A DNA stretch of 64,000 nucleotides from CAWHXG01 sp963833235 (GTDB taxonomy: Bacteria; Pseudomonadota; Alphaproteobacteria; Rhodobacterales; Rhodobacteraceae), in assembly GCA_963833235.1 (NCBI GenBank), contig CAWHXG010000001.1, positions 558,001-622,000 on the forward strand, in the 5' to 3' direction. Below, piece after piece: positions 54,771 to 64,000 of this stretch (positions are counted from its first letter, which is position 1; the number at the start of each line of letters is the position of its first letter). Position numbers and translations under genes: made by a program. The notes beneath the pieces are model-generated. The model made no database searches, was not told the origin of the DNA, and saw nothing but the letters and a program-made list of their open reading frames with translations.

Positions 54771-55919
54771 ATGCCCACTGTCGGCTGGATCCGAGAAGGT
54801 GACCTCGATGCCTTCTTTGAGGGCACCGAAAGGACCCCGGATCCCGGGCCGCCGAGAGAGCCAGGCTACTCCTGCCCTTTCTGCGCAGCGCATCTTCCGA
54901 GCCAGTCGGAGTTCCAAGACCATGTCTACGCCAAACATCGCGTAGAGCGGCCATTCATCCTCCTGCGCGGCCACGAACCGAGTGCGCATGCCGTCCTTCG
55001 ATCGCCACTCTCATTGTCAGACATTGCCGTAACGAACGCGAGCCATGCCAAGGTCTGCCGCGACGGTGCTCTGCCGCAGCAGGTCTCCACTGATACTCTC
55101 AGGGAGACCATCGCCGCGACCTCTCAGGCGGAGCTAAGGCTCGAATTAGTCAATGCGACTGAGCAAAGGGCGGCACCCGTTGTCACTTATTATGGTCTCT
55201 CGTTCCGAATTGCACAAAAGGCTGAGCTTAAGCGAGTAGAGGAAGCTTTCAGAGAAATACTGGTATCTGAGGCGATAACCAGAAATTCAATTGGCTCATT
55301 CCTCGCGGACAAGCGGACTCAGGGACCGGGAAGGGAGTATGCATCCGGCCTCGCCGACTATTGTCTTGGCATCATTATCAAAGAGCGCCCTGATGGTGAG
55401 AGCCTGACCACTCCATTCTCCCGCTATCGTGAACTCTATGGACGCGCACTCGATACCCTGAAGGATTTCCCGCGCCCACTTGCAAGACTGATTACCTGCA
55501 TCATACGCTTTTCGTTGAACCACTTCGAAAATGGCGGAGAGCGTACAGGATATTGGGAACTCGATCTCGCGATTGAGCTGCTATCGAACCCTGGCTCGGC
55601 AAGCCTGGCACGCCCTCACGAGAGTGTCACTCGGCGGCCGGTCTGCCCGATCGATCACGGGACAGGGCGGATGCTTGAACTTTCAAAACATCTCACTGCA
55701 CAGCCGCGATGGAGTCCGATCCTGGATGACGAGTGCAGGACGCTCGCGCAATCCGACCTACTCGACGTGACTGATCACCAGAAGGCGCTCGCCATATGGG
55801 CCGCTTCAGCATGGCGACTCGGCTCGACCGAGTGCGCCTTGGAACCACTAACACAGATCGCCGAGATCTATCCCTTCAGCAGATGGGCGAGCAAATACCT
55901 GGAGCAAGCATCAACGTGA
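54771..55919 (+). CDS. C2H2 zinc-finger protein, first gene of Hsp70-McrBC operon
   Basis: 382 residues. A C2H2 finger lies at about residues 34-58: YSCPFCAAHLPSQSEFQDHV with His pair HVYAKH. The rest is helical, with blocks such as LVNATEQRAAPVVTYYGLSF, YASGLADYCLGIIIKERPDG and ALAIWAASAWRLGSTECALE that suggest TPR-like repeats near the C-terminus. No enzyme motif is seen. The stop overlaps the next gene's GTG start (GTGA at 55916-55919), so they are co-translated. The finger may recognise nucleic acid or a partner protein. Family not recognised. Confidence 0.75.
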   Translation: MPTVGWIREGDLDAFFEGTERTPDPGPPREPGYSCPFCAAHLPSQSEFQDHVYAKHRVERPFILLRGHEPSAHAVLRSPLSLSDIAVTNASHAKVCRDGALPQQVSTDTLRETIAATSQAELRLELVNATEQRAAPVVTYYGLSFRIAQKAELKRVEEAFREILVSEAITRNSIGSFLADKRTQGPGREYASGLADYCLGIIIKERPDGESLTTPFSRYRELYGRALDTLKDFPRPLARLITCIIRFSLNHFENGGERTGYWELDLAIELLSNPGSASLARPHESVTRRPVCPIDHGTGRMLELSKHLTAQPRWSPILDDECRTLAQSDLLDVTDHQKALAIWAASAWRLGSTECALEPLTQIAEIYPFSRWASKYLEQAST

Positions 55920-56941
55920 CAGAGAAAGAAGAGAAGCCAGGAACCAAAGCTGAGAGCACAGGCGCCGAGATGCGGGTAGAGGGGTCGGATAAATCCAAGG
56001 ACGCCCCGGTTGAAGAAGTTGAGATACCTCCCACGCTTGTGGGGTACTTTGGCGAGGATCGTGCGAGCCCCTCCGTCTTCTTCAAGATCCTTCGTAAGAA
56101 TGAAGTGAAGCGCTTCCGCCCCGCGGACCAAGAGGCGGCCGCCAAGCTTATGCTGTCCAAGGACCCAGAGGCGGAGCGCCTCTGGAGTTTGATGGCCCAA
56201 GCCTCACCGTCGGAGCCGGTCGACGCATGGATGTGGGGGGCTGCACAGTCACGCCTTAAGGAACAACTTGGTGAAGCTTTCGACCCGCATGACCACGACG
56301 CAGGACGCATCTTCAAATCCGTTCTGCGTGAACTCTCTGCGGGCCTGGGTTCTGAAAAGAAGGACGATAAGAGGCGTACAGAGAATATTCTGCGGATCGC
56401 CATATGTTGGCTTGTTGAGAAGCGGTCGCTCAAAACGTGGCAGGTTGCGGAACAACTTCCGCCAATTCTCTTCAAGGATTTGAAGACGGCTGCGCGGGCG
56501 GCACAGCGAGCCGTTCAGAAGGGACGACCTGGTGAGCTTCGGATTGCAGCGGCAATGGCGGCACTTGGCGATCAGATGGTCAAGGTCGCGGAAGAAGAAC
56601 AGGCTCGCGAGAGGCACATCTCCAATGACCTGCGCCATCGCCTCGATGATGCGAACCGAAAGATCGAAAAGCTACGGACCGAACTTGAAGATGCAAAGTC
56701 GACCAATTCTGAGCAGGAAGCGGCCATCGCCAACTTGGAGAAGACCCTTGCAGCTGAACGCCATCATTGGGGTCACGACCTGACTGAAACAAGAGCCGAG
56801 CAGAAAGTGCTGCTGGGCGAACGACTGGGCCCTCTGCTCGCGGATGCTATCGACGCTTTAGAAATCGACCCTCCAGCGCCAGGGATTGCGCTTCGACGCG
56901 TGAAAGCCGCGCTTTCAGTGATTGAAGAGGCTAAGGAATGA
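55916..56941 (+). CDS. Coiled-coil protein of the Hsp70 operon
   Basis: 341 residues from the GTG at 55916, supported by the GTGA overlap and CTGGAGC upstream; the frame is open further back inside the C2H2 gene. An acidic, disordered start (TEKEEKPGTKAESTG) is followed by a globular middle (PPTLVGYFGEDRASPSVFFK, QLPPILFKDLKTAARAAQRA) and a long coiled-coil at about residues 225-300 (HRLDDANRKIEKLRTELEDA). The end is LGERLGPLLADAIDALEIDP. The coiled-coil before a small domain recalls GrpE-like exchange factors in layout only; sequence similarity is not visible. The stop overlaps the Hsp70 start (ATGA). Confidence 0.75.
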   Translation: MTEKEEKPGTKAESTGAEMRVEGSDKSKDAPVEEVEIPPTLVGYFGEDRASPSVFFKILRKNEVKRFRPADQEAAAKLMLSKDPEAERLWSLMAQASPSEPVDAWMWGAAQSRLKEQLGEAFDPHDHDAGRIFKSVLRELSAGLGSEKKDDKRRTENILRIAICWLVEKRSLKTWQVAEQLPPILFKDLKTAARAAQRAVQKGRPGELRIAAAMAALGDQMVKVAEEEQARERHISNDLRHRLDDANRKIEKLRTELEDAKSTNSEQEAAIANLEKTLAAERHHWGHDLTETRAEQKVLLGERLGPLLADAIDALEIDPPAPGIALRRVKAALSVIEEAKE

Positions 56942-58872
56942 GTGAGACCATCTTCGGCATCGACTTTGGAACAACAAACAGTCTGGTGGCAGTCTCAGTC
57001 GGGGGGCGCGCCCTCGCACTCGTAGATCCAGTCACCCGTCGCCCTCATCCGTCAGTCATCTGGTATCGTGGCGCGGACATCGTAGTTGGACGCGAAGCCC
57101 GCGAGAACATGGACATCACCGAAGGTGGCGCCCCACCAGGCTTCGTTCGATCTCCGAAAATGTCGCTCAGGCGTGATGGTCCTATCTTCGTGGATGGCAG
57201 ACCTGTCGAGCCCACCGATGCCGTCGCCGAGGTCCTCCGACACTTGAAAGCTGACGCGGCCGTCGCGCGCGGCGGTGCACCTGCGCATGACCTCGCGCGA
57301 GCGGTGTTCACCATTCCTGTCGACTTCGGAGGGCCTGAGCGCCGAGCCCTTCGCGAAGCGGCTCGAAAAGCCGGCATTGGCGTTGTGCAATTTGTTCACG
57401 AGCCGGTAGCTGCCCTTTATGCTCACCTTCGTGCCCAACCTGACCTTGGCCGCGAGCTGGCGCGCCTCGAAGGAAGATCCATCCTGGTCTTCGATTGGGG
57501 TGGCGGCACGCTCGACTTGACCCTCTGCCGCATCACTGGTGGTGCGATCATGCAGGTCAGAAATCTTGGCGAAAACGAAGTCGGCGGCGACAAGTTCGAC
57601 GAACGGCTGCGAAATCACCTGCGCGAGATGCATGCATCCGCGCATGGCTTGGAAGACATCACAGCTCTAGAGCAACCGGGCATGGCGGCGAAGCTGCTGC
57701 ACCAGTGCGAAATTCTGAAGATTTATTTGTCTGATCCCAAGGTCGACACCGAAGACGTGATCGTACGGAACTACCTGAAGGTTGATGGGCCCGGAAAAAA
57801 CCTCCTTGGATCCGTAACCCGGGCGGAACTCGAGAAACTCAGCTCTGGCATCGTCGCACGCGGACTGGCTCGGATCGATGAGATACTGGAGCAGGCGCAG
57901 CTGTCTTACCAGGATATCGAACTTTGCCTGGCAACTGGCGGGATGGTCAACATGCCCGCAATTCGAGATGGCCTGACGGAACGTTTCGTGGGGAGGGTTC
58001 CGCGGCTCGAAAATGGTGATCGCATCATCGCCGAAGGCGCCGCTTGGATTGCGAATGATGGGCTCAGGCTCAAACTGTCAAAACCGATCGAAATACTCGT
58101 CGCAGACACATCTGGCCGGGGCACCTACCACTCTCTTGTCGATGCCGGTTGGACACTTCCGATCGAGAACGAAACCCAGAACGTCGCCAACACCCGCCTG
58201 TTTTGCGTGGACCCTCGGGAGGGCGTCGCGGTTGTGGAGGTCGCGAAGCCGGTGAAGCTTGGAAAGACTTCGCCGAGTGACCCCCGACGCTCTCTCTGCG
58301 TCGTGAAGGTCCAGGTTGACCCAATGGCACAGCCTTTGCTCGAACGGATCGAATGCATCCTTCAGATCGATCATGATTATGTCGCGCGAGTAAGTCTGAG
58401 GTCTACGGGGCGAGGTGCCGAGACTTCCGAGGAATTCCACGATCTCGAATTCGGTCTATCGCTTGCCGCGGCGGCCTCCCCGGATCGTCAGGATGTCGAG
58501 CGTAGCCCCGAGGGCCAGCGAGGGCCAATCGGTCAAGTAAGTGCGCTGTCTCAAACGAACCTATACCAAAGGACAAATGTCGCTAGGCTCGATGAGCGCA
58601 CCCAAGCTTTAGACGACCTTTGGAAATTGGTCCCCGGCGACATCATTGGGCAGTGGCGTCCGGGACACTTCGACACCAGAAGCAATGCCGCGACCCAACG
58701 CCAGCATGAGGAGCGATACTTCTACGTACCCTGTCCTCGCTGCAGGCGGAGGATTTCGCAGATAGAGGCGGAAGGTCCTGTTCAGACATGCCTAGAAAGC
58801 CCGAACTACTGTGGGTTCGAGCGGCCGAGGCAATCGAACCACCCGATTCTCGGTACTAACCGTACCTTGTAG
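56938..58872 (+). CDS. Hsp70-like ATPase with C-terminal zinc ribbon
   Basis: 644 residues. The Hsp70 nucleotide-binding domain covers about 1-370: IFGIDFGTTNSLVAVSVGGR (phosphate 1), VHEPVAALYAHLRAQ, ILVFDWGGGTLDLTLCRITG (phosphate 2) and LCLATGGMVNMPAIRDGLTE (adenosine motif). A shortened substrate-binding-like beta region follows (residues 375-510), then, in place of the DnaK lid, a linker and a zinc ribbon (CPRCRRRIS and CLESPNYCG). It is not DnaK: no lid, extra ribbon, and no dnaJ beside it. It overlaps the coiled-coil gene and ends 23 bases before mcrB. Confidence 0.88.
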   Translation: MSETIFGIDFGTTNSLVAVSVGGRALALVDPVTRRPHPSVIWYRGADIVVGREARENMDITEGGAPPGFVRSPKMSLRRDGPIFVDGRPVEPTDAVAEVLRHLKADAAVARGGAPAHDLARAVFTIPVDFGGPERRALREAARKAGIGVVQFVHEPVAALYAHLRAQPDLGRELARLEGRSILVFDWGGGTLDLTLCRITGGAIMQVRNLGENEVGGDKFDERLRNHLREMHASAHGLEDITALEQPGMAAKLLHQCEILKIYLSDPKVDTEDVIVRNYLKVDGPGKNLLGSVTRAELEKLSSGIVARGLARIDEILEQAQLSYQDIELCLATGGMVNMPAIRDGLTERFVGRVPRLENGDRIIAEGAAWIANDGLRLKLSKPIEILVADTSGRGTYHSLVDAGWTLPIENETQNVANTRLFCVDPREGVAVVEVAKPVKLGKTSPSDPRRSLCVVKVQVDPMAQPLLERIECILQIDHDYVARVSLRSTGRGAETSEEFHDLEFGLSLAAAASPDRQDVERSPEGQRGPIGQVSALSQTNLYQRTNVARLDERTQALDDLWKLVPGDIIGQWRPGHFDTRSNAATQRQHEERYFYVPCPRCRRRISQIEAEGPVQTCLESPNYCGFERPRQSNHPILGTNRTL

Positions 58873-58895
58873 AGCAACCGAGGAAGCGTTTTCGC

Positions 58896-61151
58896 GTGTC
58901 GAAGTACAATCCCAACCACCATGTCGAGCCGATCTACGATGCTGTAACGCAGTGGCGCGAACGAGCTCTGGCTGGCGAGCAATCGGTGCTGTCTGAGGGT
59001 AAGAATCTCTGGACGATCGAGCTCTTGGATGAGCTCGACCAGCGCTTCGTGAAAAACCTCGATGCCGGCGAAGGTGATTTCCTCTCGAAGCTGAAGGTGC
59101 AGCTCTCGGAGGGTTCCGCTGATTGTCGCCAGCTGATGGCCGAGAGCCTGTGGCTTATGCTGCTCTTCCCGTCGAACGTCGGCGCCGCCAAGAAGCGCGA
59201 GAACGTGCTGGAGATCTGGTCCTGGTCGGGCGAGGACCTGAACGCAGCCCACCCACTCCTGGCAGACGGCGTTCTCGAAGGCATCGGGTCGGCCGGGACT
59301 GCCTACAACACGCACCGGTGGCGCGAGCTGGTTTTTCTCATCGGCGCCTTGCGGGATTTCAAGGCTCGCGATGGCTCCGAGCGCGAGCAGATCGCTTCGG
59401 ATCCGTGGGCGTTCTCTGGCTGGCTGAGTGGGCTTCCTGAGGCGCGGCATAGACAGCTGATCCATATTCTTCCGCACCTGCTGTTCCCCGATACCTTTGA
59501 GCGAATCAGTTCTGAGGGCGATAAGCGCCTGATCCTTGCCGGCTTCGGAGACACGCCGGAGAAGGGGATCAAGAAGTGGAGCACTGTCGAGATCGACCGC
59601 GCGTTGCTCGAGCTGCGCCGCCGACTTGAAGAAGAGCATGGCGCGGACATCGATTTCTACCAGGAAGAGTTCGAGGCCCAGTGGAAGAACCAGACGAAGA
59701 ACTGGCTACTCAGCTGGAACCCATCCAAATGGACCTGGGACACACTCGCGGCCGACCGCGCCACGACGATCAGCGGGGAGAAGGCCGACAACCGCTGGCG
59801 CTGCAGCTCGGGCAAGCCGCGCGAGGGTGACCGCGTCTTTCTGGTTCGCACCGGCAATCCTCCGAAAGGCGTAGTGGCGGCCGGAAAAATCACGCGCGCA
59901 CCCTATGAAGCGGAGCACTGGGAACAGTCCCGCGCCGACGCCGGCGAGACGACCCGTTTCGTTGACGTGGCATTCGACTTCGTCCGCGACGCAACGACGG
60001 ACGAAATCGTCCCGCTTGAACAGCTGCAAAGCCGCGAGCCCGGCCAGGAATGGAACCCGCAGTCTTCCGGAATCGAGATCAAGTCAAAGGCTGCCCGCAC
60101 CCTGGAGCGCCTATGGAAGACGCTGCCACCTATCGTATCGGGCGCTACTACGCCGGGGGACGACGCCGGGTCTGGGGATGCATCTCCAAAGAAACTCGCG
60201 CCGCCCCTGAACCTCATACTCTACGGCCCTCCGGGTACCGGCAAAACCTACCGCCTGAAGAACGACTATCTGCCGCGATACCAGGACGAGGCCGGTGATC
60301 GCTTTGAGCTTGTAACGTTCCATCAGAGCTACGCGTACGAGGACTTCGTTGAGGGAATTCGACCCGTCACGGAGAACGGCTCTGTCACCTACGAGGTGCG
60401 GCCGGGAGTGTTGAGGCGGCTTTGCGATCGGGCCCGGCGCTCGCCGGACAAGCGCTTCGCCCTCTTCATCGACGAGATCAATCGCGGAAACGTCGCCAAG
60501 GTCTTCGGCGAGCTCATCACGCTTGTCGAGCTGGACAAGCGGATCCGCATCAATGCGTCGGGCAACCGCGCGGCGAGCTGCAAGGGCTTGGAAGTGACGC
60601 TTCCCTACTCCGGCGAGCGTTTTGGGGTGCCCGCGAATGTCGACGTGATCGGCACCATGAACACCGCGGACCGCTCGATCGCTCTGCTCGACAGCGCCTT
60701 ACGGCGCCGGTTTCGGTTCGAGGAACTCACGCCGAAGCCGGAACTGCTTGAATCGATCGATGACGGTGAGGGCAACGCGATCGACCTGCGTCAGCTTCTG
60801 CAGGCCATAAATGCCCGCCTGTCCCGCCTGCTGCATCGCGACCAGACCCTCGGCCACAGCTACTTCTACCACGTGAAGTCCTTCGACGAGCTGCGCCGTG
60901 TATTTGCGCGGGAGATACTGCCGTTCCTGCAAGAGGCGTTCTACGACGACTGGCGGCAAATCCGATATGTCCTCGCCGACCAGGCGGTGGAGGAGGAGCT
61001 GCAATTGGTCCGGGCGCGTGCGCAAAGTGCTGCCGTGCTCTTTCCGAAGGCGGACCCGACCGAAATCGGGGACGGCGAGGCGTTCGAGATCATTCGGGAA
61101 GACGACATCACCCCGGACGCAATCCGGAAGATCTACGAGCCACCGGAATGA
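58896..61151 (+). CDS. mcrB: McrB-like AAA+ GTPase with EVE-like domain
   Basis: 751 residues, GTG start at 58896 with GAGGAAG upstream. An N-terminal helical region is followed by an EVE/PUA-like domain around residues 275-400 (WRCSSGKPREGDRVFLVRTG), likely for reading modified bases. The McrB motor has Walker A LILYGPPGTGKTYRL, Walker B RFALFIDEINRGNVAKVFGE and the McrB signature IGTMNTADRSIALLDSALRR. McrB binds modified DNA and recruits McrC to cut it. The stop overlaps mcrC (ATGA). It lies 23 bases after the Hsp70-like gene. Confidence 0.93.
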   Translation: MSKYNPNHHVEPIYDAVTQWRERALAGEQSVLSEGKNLWTIELLDELDQRFVKNLDAGEGDFLSKLKVQLSEGSADCRQLMAESLWLMLLFPSNVGAAKKRENVLEIWSWSGEDLNAAHPLLADGVLEGIGSAGTAYNTHRWRELVFLIGALRDFKARDGSEREQIASDPWAFSGWLSGLPEARHRQLIHILPHLLFPDTFERISSEGDKRLILAGFGDTPEKGIKKWSTVEIDRALLELRRRLEEEHGADIDFYQEEFEAQWKNQTKNWLLSWNPSKWTWDTLAADRATTISGEKADNRWRCSSGKPREGDRVFLVRTGNPPKGVVAAGKITRAPYEAEHWEQSRADAGETTRFVDVAFDFVRDATTDEIVPLEQLQSREPGQEWNPQSSGIEIKSKAARTLERLWKTLPPIVSGATTPGDDAGSGDASPKKLAPPLNLILYGPPGTGKTYRLKNDYLPRYQDEAGDRFELVTFHQSYAYEDFVEGIRPVTENGSVTYEVRPGVLRRLCDRARRSPDKRFALFIDEINRGNVAKVFGELITLVELDKRIRINASGNRAASCKGLEVTLPYSGERFGVPANVDVIGTMNTADRSIALLDSALRRRFRFEELTPKPELLESIDDGEGNAIDLRQLLQAINARLSRLLHRDQTLGHSYFYHVKSFDELRRVFAREILPFLQEAFYDDWRQIRYVLADQAVEEELQLVRARAQSAAVLFPKADPTEIGDGEAFEIIREDDITPDAIRKIYEPPE

Positions 61152-62440
61152 GGCGCCTGACCTTCCGAGAGAGGGAGGGCGTCAGCATCGGCCCGGCCGG
61201 CGAGATAAGCGAGCTCGAGGCAGAAGGGATCGCGAAACTCGCCGGACGTCTGCCACCGGGGGTCCTCACGTGGGGCCATCGGTCATTGAAGTTCGGGCCG
61301 TTCTGCGGGGTCCTACAAACCGAGCAGCTGGCAATCGAAATCCTGCCAAAGATCGACTACGGCGGCGATAGCAGCGAAGACATGCGGGGCCTTCTGGTGG
61401 CCATGCTTTCGCGCGCCGGGGAGTTTGGGCCGAAGAGGGTTGGCGATGCCGACCTCGGGCGGCAGCACAGCCACCTCCTGGACGTCTTCATCGAGGATTT
61501 CTGTGGCCAGGTGAAGTCCGCGCTCCGCGGCGGGGCCATCGCCCGCTTCTCCGAGAGAACGGAAAACCTCCATGCCATCCGTGGGCGGCTCGAACTCACC
61601 GAGCATCTGCGCGCGAACGCCTTCGACCGTTCTCGTCTGCTCTGTCGCTTCGACGAGCGCAGCATCGACAACCCATACAATCAAGCGCTGAAGGGCGTCC
61701 TGCGAATCCTCCTCGGGTTCGCGCTGAGCCCGAGGACCCGGGCGATGGTCGCGGCGCTCCTCCATCGCTTCGACGAGGTGAGCGATCGTCGGGTTACGGT
61801 TCGCGGCATCGGCGCACTGCGGTTTGATCGGACCATCCGGACCTGGGAGCTGGTGTTTGCGCGGGCCCACTGGCTGCTGTCCGGCTTATACCCGGATGTT
61901 CGCATCGGCGAGGCAGCTGGTTCAGCGCTGCTGTTCAACATGGAAAAGCTCTTCGAGACGGTACTCGGACTGCGCATCCGGCACGCCTGTCAGCCGCAGC
62001 ATGGTGGTCGCGTTTCCGTCGGGCTCCAGAGCCCTGTGAAGAACCTCGCGACGGCCGGCTTCCTGCTGCGTCCCGACATCGCCATTCAGAGCGGAGATGA
62101 GACGATCGCCATCCTCGATGCAAAGTGGAAACGCCTCGATCTCGGCGAAGCGAACTCCGGCGTCTCGAGCGGCGACGCGTATCAGATAAACGCCTACGCC
62201 AGTCGCTACCGCTGCAAGCAACTCGCGCTCATTTACCCGGCCTCGAGGGACTGCCCGCCAGGAAGGATCACTGAGTTCGTGCTCATGACCGAAGAGCGGC
62301 CGGTACTGGATGTCGTCGCGGTCGATGTTCGAGAGCTCGCCTTTGGCAGCGGGATCCCGGCCGGTATCGATGCGATGATCCCGATCGAGGCGCACTGGAA
62401 GCAACGGTCATCGCAGGCACCGATTTACGAAGCGATATGA
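61148..62440 (+). CDS. mcrC: McrC-like nuclease subunit
   Basis: 430 residues. An N-terminal beta-rich region (RRLTFREREGVSIGPAGEIS) contacts McrB in known systems. The C-terminal PD-(D/E)xK nuclease shows FLLRPDIAIQSGDETIAILD with AKWK following, the catalytic D...DAK pattern. Normal length for the family. The start overlaps the mcrB stop. It is the last gene of the rightward run and of the island; the island end is about 100 bases further. Confidence 0.93.
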   Translation: MRRLTFREREGVSIGPAGEISELEAEGIAKLAGRLPPGVLTWGHRSLKFGPFCGVLQTEQLAIEILPKIDYGGDSSEDMRGLLVAMLSRAGEFGPKRVGDADLGRQHSHLLDVFIEDFCGQVKSALRGGAIARFSERTENLHAIRGRLELTEHLRANAFDRSRLLCRFDERSIDNPYNQALKGVLRILLGFALSPRTRAMVAALLHRFDEVSDRRVTVRGIGALRFDRTIRTWELVFARAHWLLSGLYPDVRIGEAAGSALLFNMEKLFETVLGLRIRHACQPQHGGRVSVGLQSPVKNLATAGFLLRPDIAIQSGDETIAILDAKWKRLDLGEANSGVSSGDAYQINAYASRYRCKQLALIYPASRDCPPGRITEFVLMTEERPVLDVVAVDVRELAFGSGIPAGIDAMIPIEAHWKQRSSQAPIYEAI

Positions 62441-62493
62441 AGGACTTCGGCCCCTCTTGCTTCCGCAGTGCTTCCACGGGCGGCGGAAACGCA

Positions 62494-62517
62494 AACGCCG
62501 CCCCGGAGGGCGGCGTT
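62494..62517 (-). terminator. Hairpin downstream of tRNA-fMet
   Basis: AACGCCGCC pairs with GGGCGGCGTT around a short loop, about 25 bases beyond the tRNA 3' end in the leftward direction, with T-rich sequence after it on the minus strand. A similar hairpin lies at about 32950-32972 at the other end of the island. It can end rRNA-operon transcripts and, from the other side, mcrC transcripts. Confidence 0.7.
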
Positions 62518-62541
62518 CAAGCGTCTGGAAACGCGTGTTTA

Positions 62542-62620
<79 letters not shown>

Positions 62621-62680
62621 CCATATTTCGTCCTGATCGGTATGTATTGTGACATCGTTAGAGAGATATGCGTTTCTTAC

Positions 62681-62798
62681 CAGGTCTGGCGGTGACCTAC
62701 TCTCCCACGTCTTGAGACGCAGTACCATCGGCGCGGCGGCGCTTAACGGCCGAGTTCGGGATGGGATCGGGTGTTTCGCTCGCGCTATGGCCACCAAA
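62681..62798 (-). rRNA. rrf: 5S ribosomal RNA
   Basis: The minus strand reads GGTTTGGTGGCCATAGCG, then ACACCCGATCCCATCCCGAA and CTCGGCCGTTAAGC, the conserved 5S loops, ending GTCACCGCCAGACC. Ends are approximate by a few bases. Confidence 0.93.
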
Positions 62799-62897
62799 CC
62801 GGGAAAGAAACGCTCAGCGTTGGCGCTTTTGCAGGGCGCTTTATGTTGTCCAAGGATGCATTTGAGGACAGTGCAAAGTCTGTCTTCTACTGGATCA

Positions 62898-64000
<1,103 letters not shown>

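Noticed and set aside
56938..58872. Housekeeping DnaK
   Set aside because: No lid domain, different length, C-terminal zinc ribbon, no dnaJ, and located on an island beside mcrBC.

Overview
The window is GC-rich DNA from an alphaproteobacterium, most likely of the Rhodobacteraceae. The evidence is the gene types and their order: gltD and gltB separated by GFA-family genes, an NDUFA9-like reductase, mtgA, queG, App1, and a tRNA-fMet directly after 5S rRNA. This is judged from gene content, not from a database search.

Bases 1-16.2 kb are ordinary chromosome. They hold a partial pyruvyl-transferase-like gene, a DMT transporter, App1-like phosphatase, queG, a GST, mtgA, a membrane protein, the glutamate synthase operon (gltD, three GFA genes, gltB; leftward), uppP, an NDUFA9-like protein and tRNA-Leu(CAG).

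Bases 16.2-31 kb hold a polyol (tetritol) catabolic locus that starts just after tRNA-Leu. Leftward genes are a GlpD-family dehydrogenase, an FGGY kinase, EryI/RpiB-like and EryH/TpiA-like isomerases, a ribose-type ABC importer and a DUF2291 protein. Rightward are eryA, eryB, eryC and eryD. Together they would import a sugar alcohol, phosphorylate and oxidise it, and isomerise the product to D-erythrose-4-phosphate. From about 22.5 to 32.5 kb the sequence carries several dozen single-base indels on both strands, also inside an IS3 element, while protein motifs stay intact. This looks more like low-quality sequence than old pseudogenes.

Bases 33.0-62.6 kb are an integrated island of about 29.6 kb. 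A 49-bp direct repeat bounds it: the right copy is the 3' part of an intact tRNA-fMet, the left copy a tRNA fragment. The tyrosine integrase has an in-frame amber codon near its start. The cargo is rich in defence-type genes: (a) a MerR/vWA pair and a DUF6880-type protein; (b) a ribbon-helix-helix protein, DUF499 ATPase, DUF3780-type protein, DUF1156 DNA methylase, PLD/SNF2 helicase and GIY-YIG protein; (c) a phage-gene remnant and small HTH protein; (d) two unknown genes beside ImmA/IrrE and XRE genes; (e) a compact rightward run of C2H2 zinc-finger protein, coiled-coil protein, Hsp70-like protein with C-terminal zinc ribbon, McrB and McrC. Module (e) is the best candidate for an undescribed system: an Hsp70 trio joined to McrBC. 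Module (b) resembles helicase-methylase-ATPase defence loci, without BREX hallmark genes.

Beyond the island lie tRNA-fMet, 5S rRNA and the 3' part of 23S rRNA, all leftward, so the element sits just downstream of an rRNA operon.
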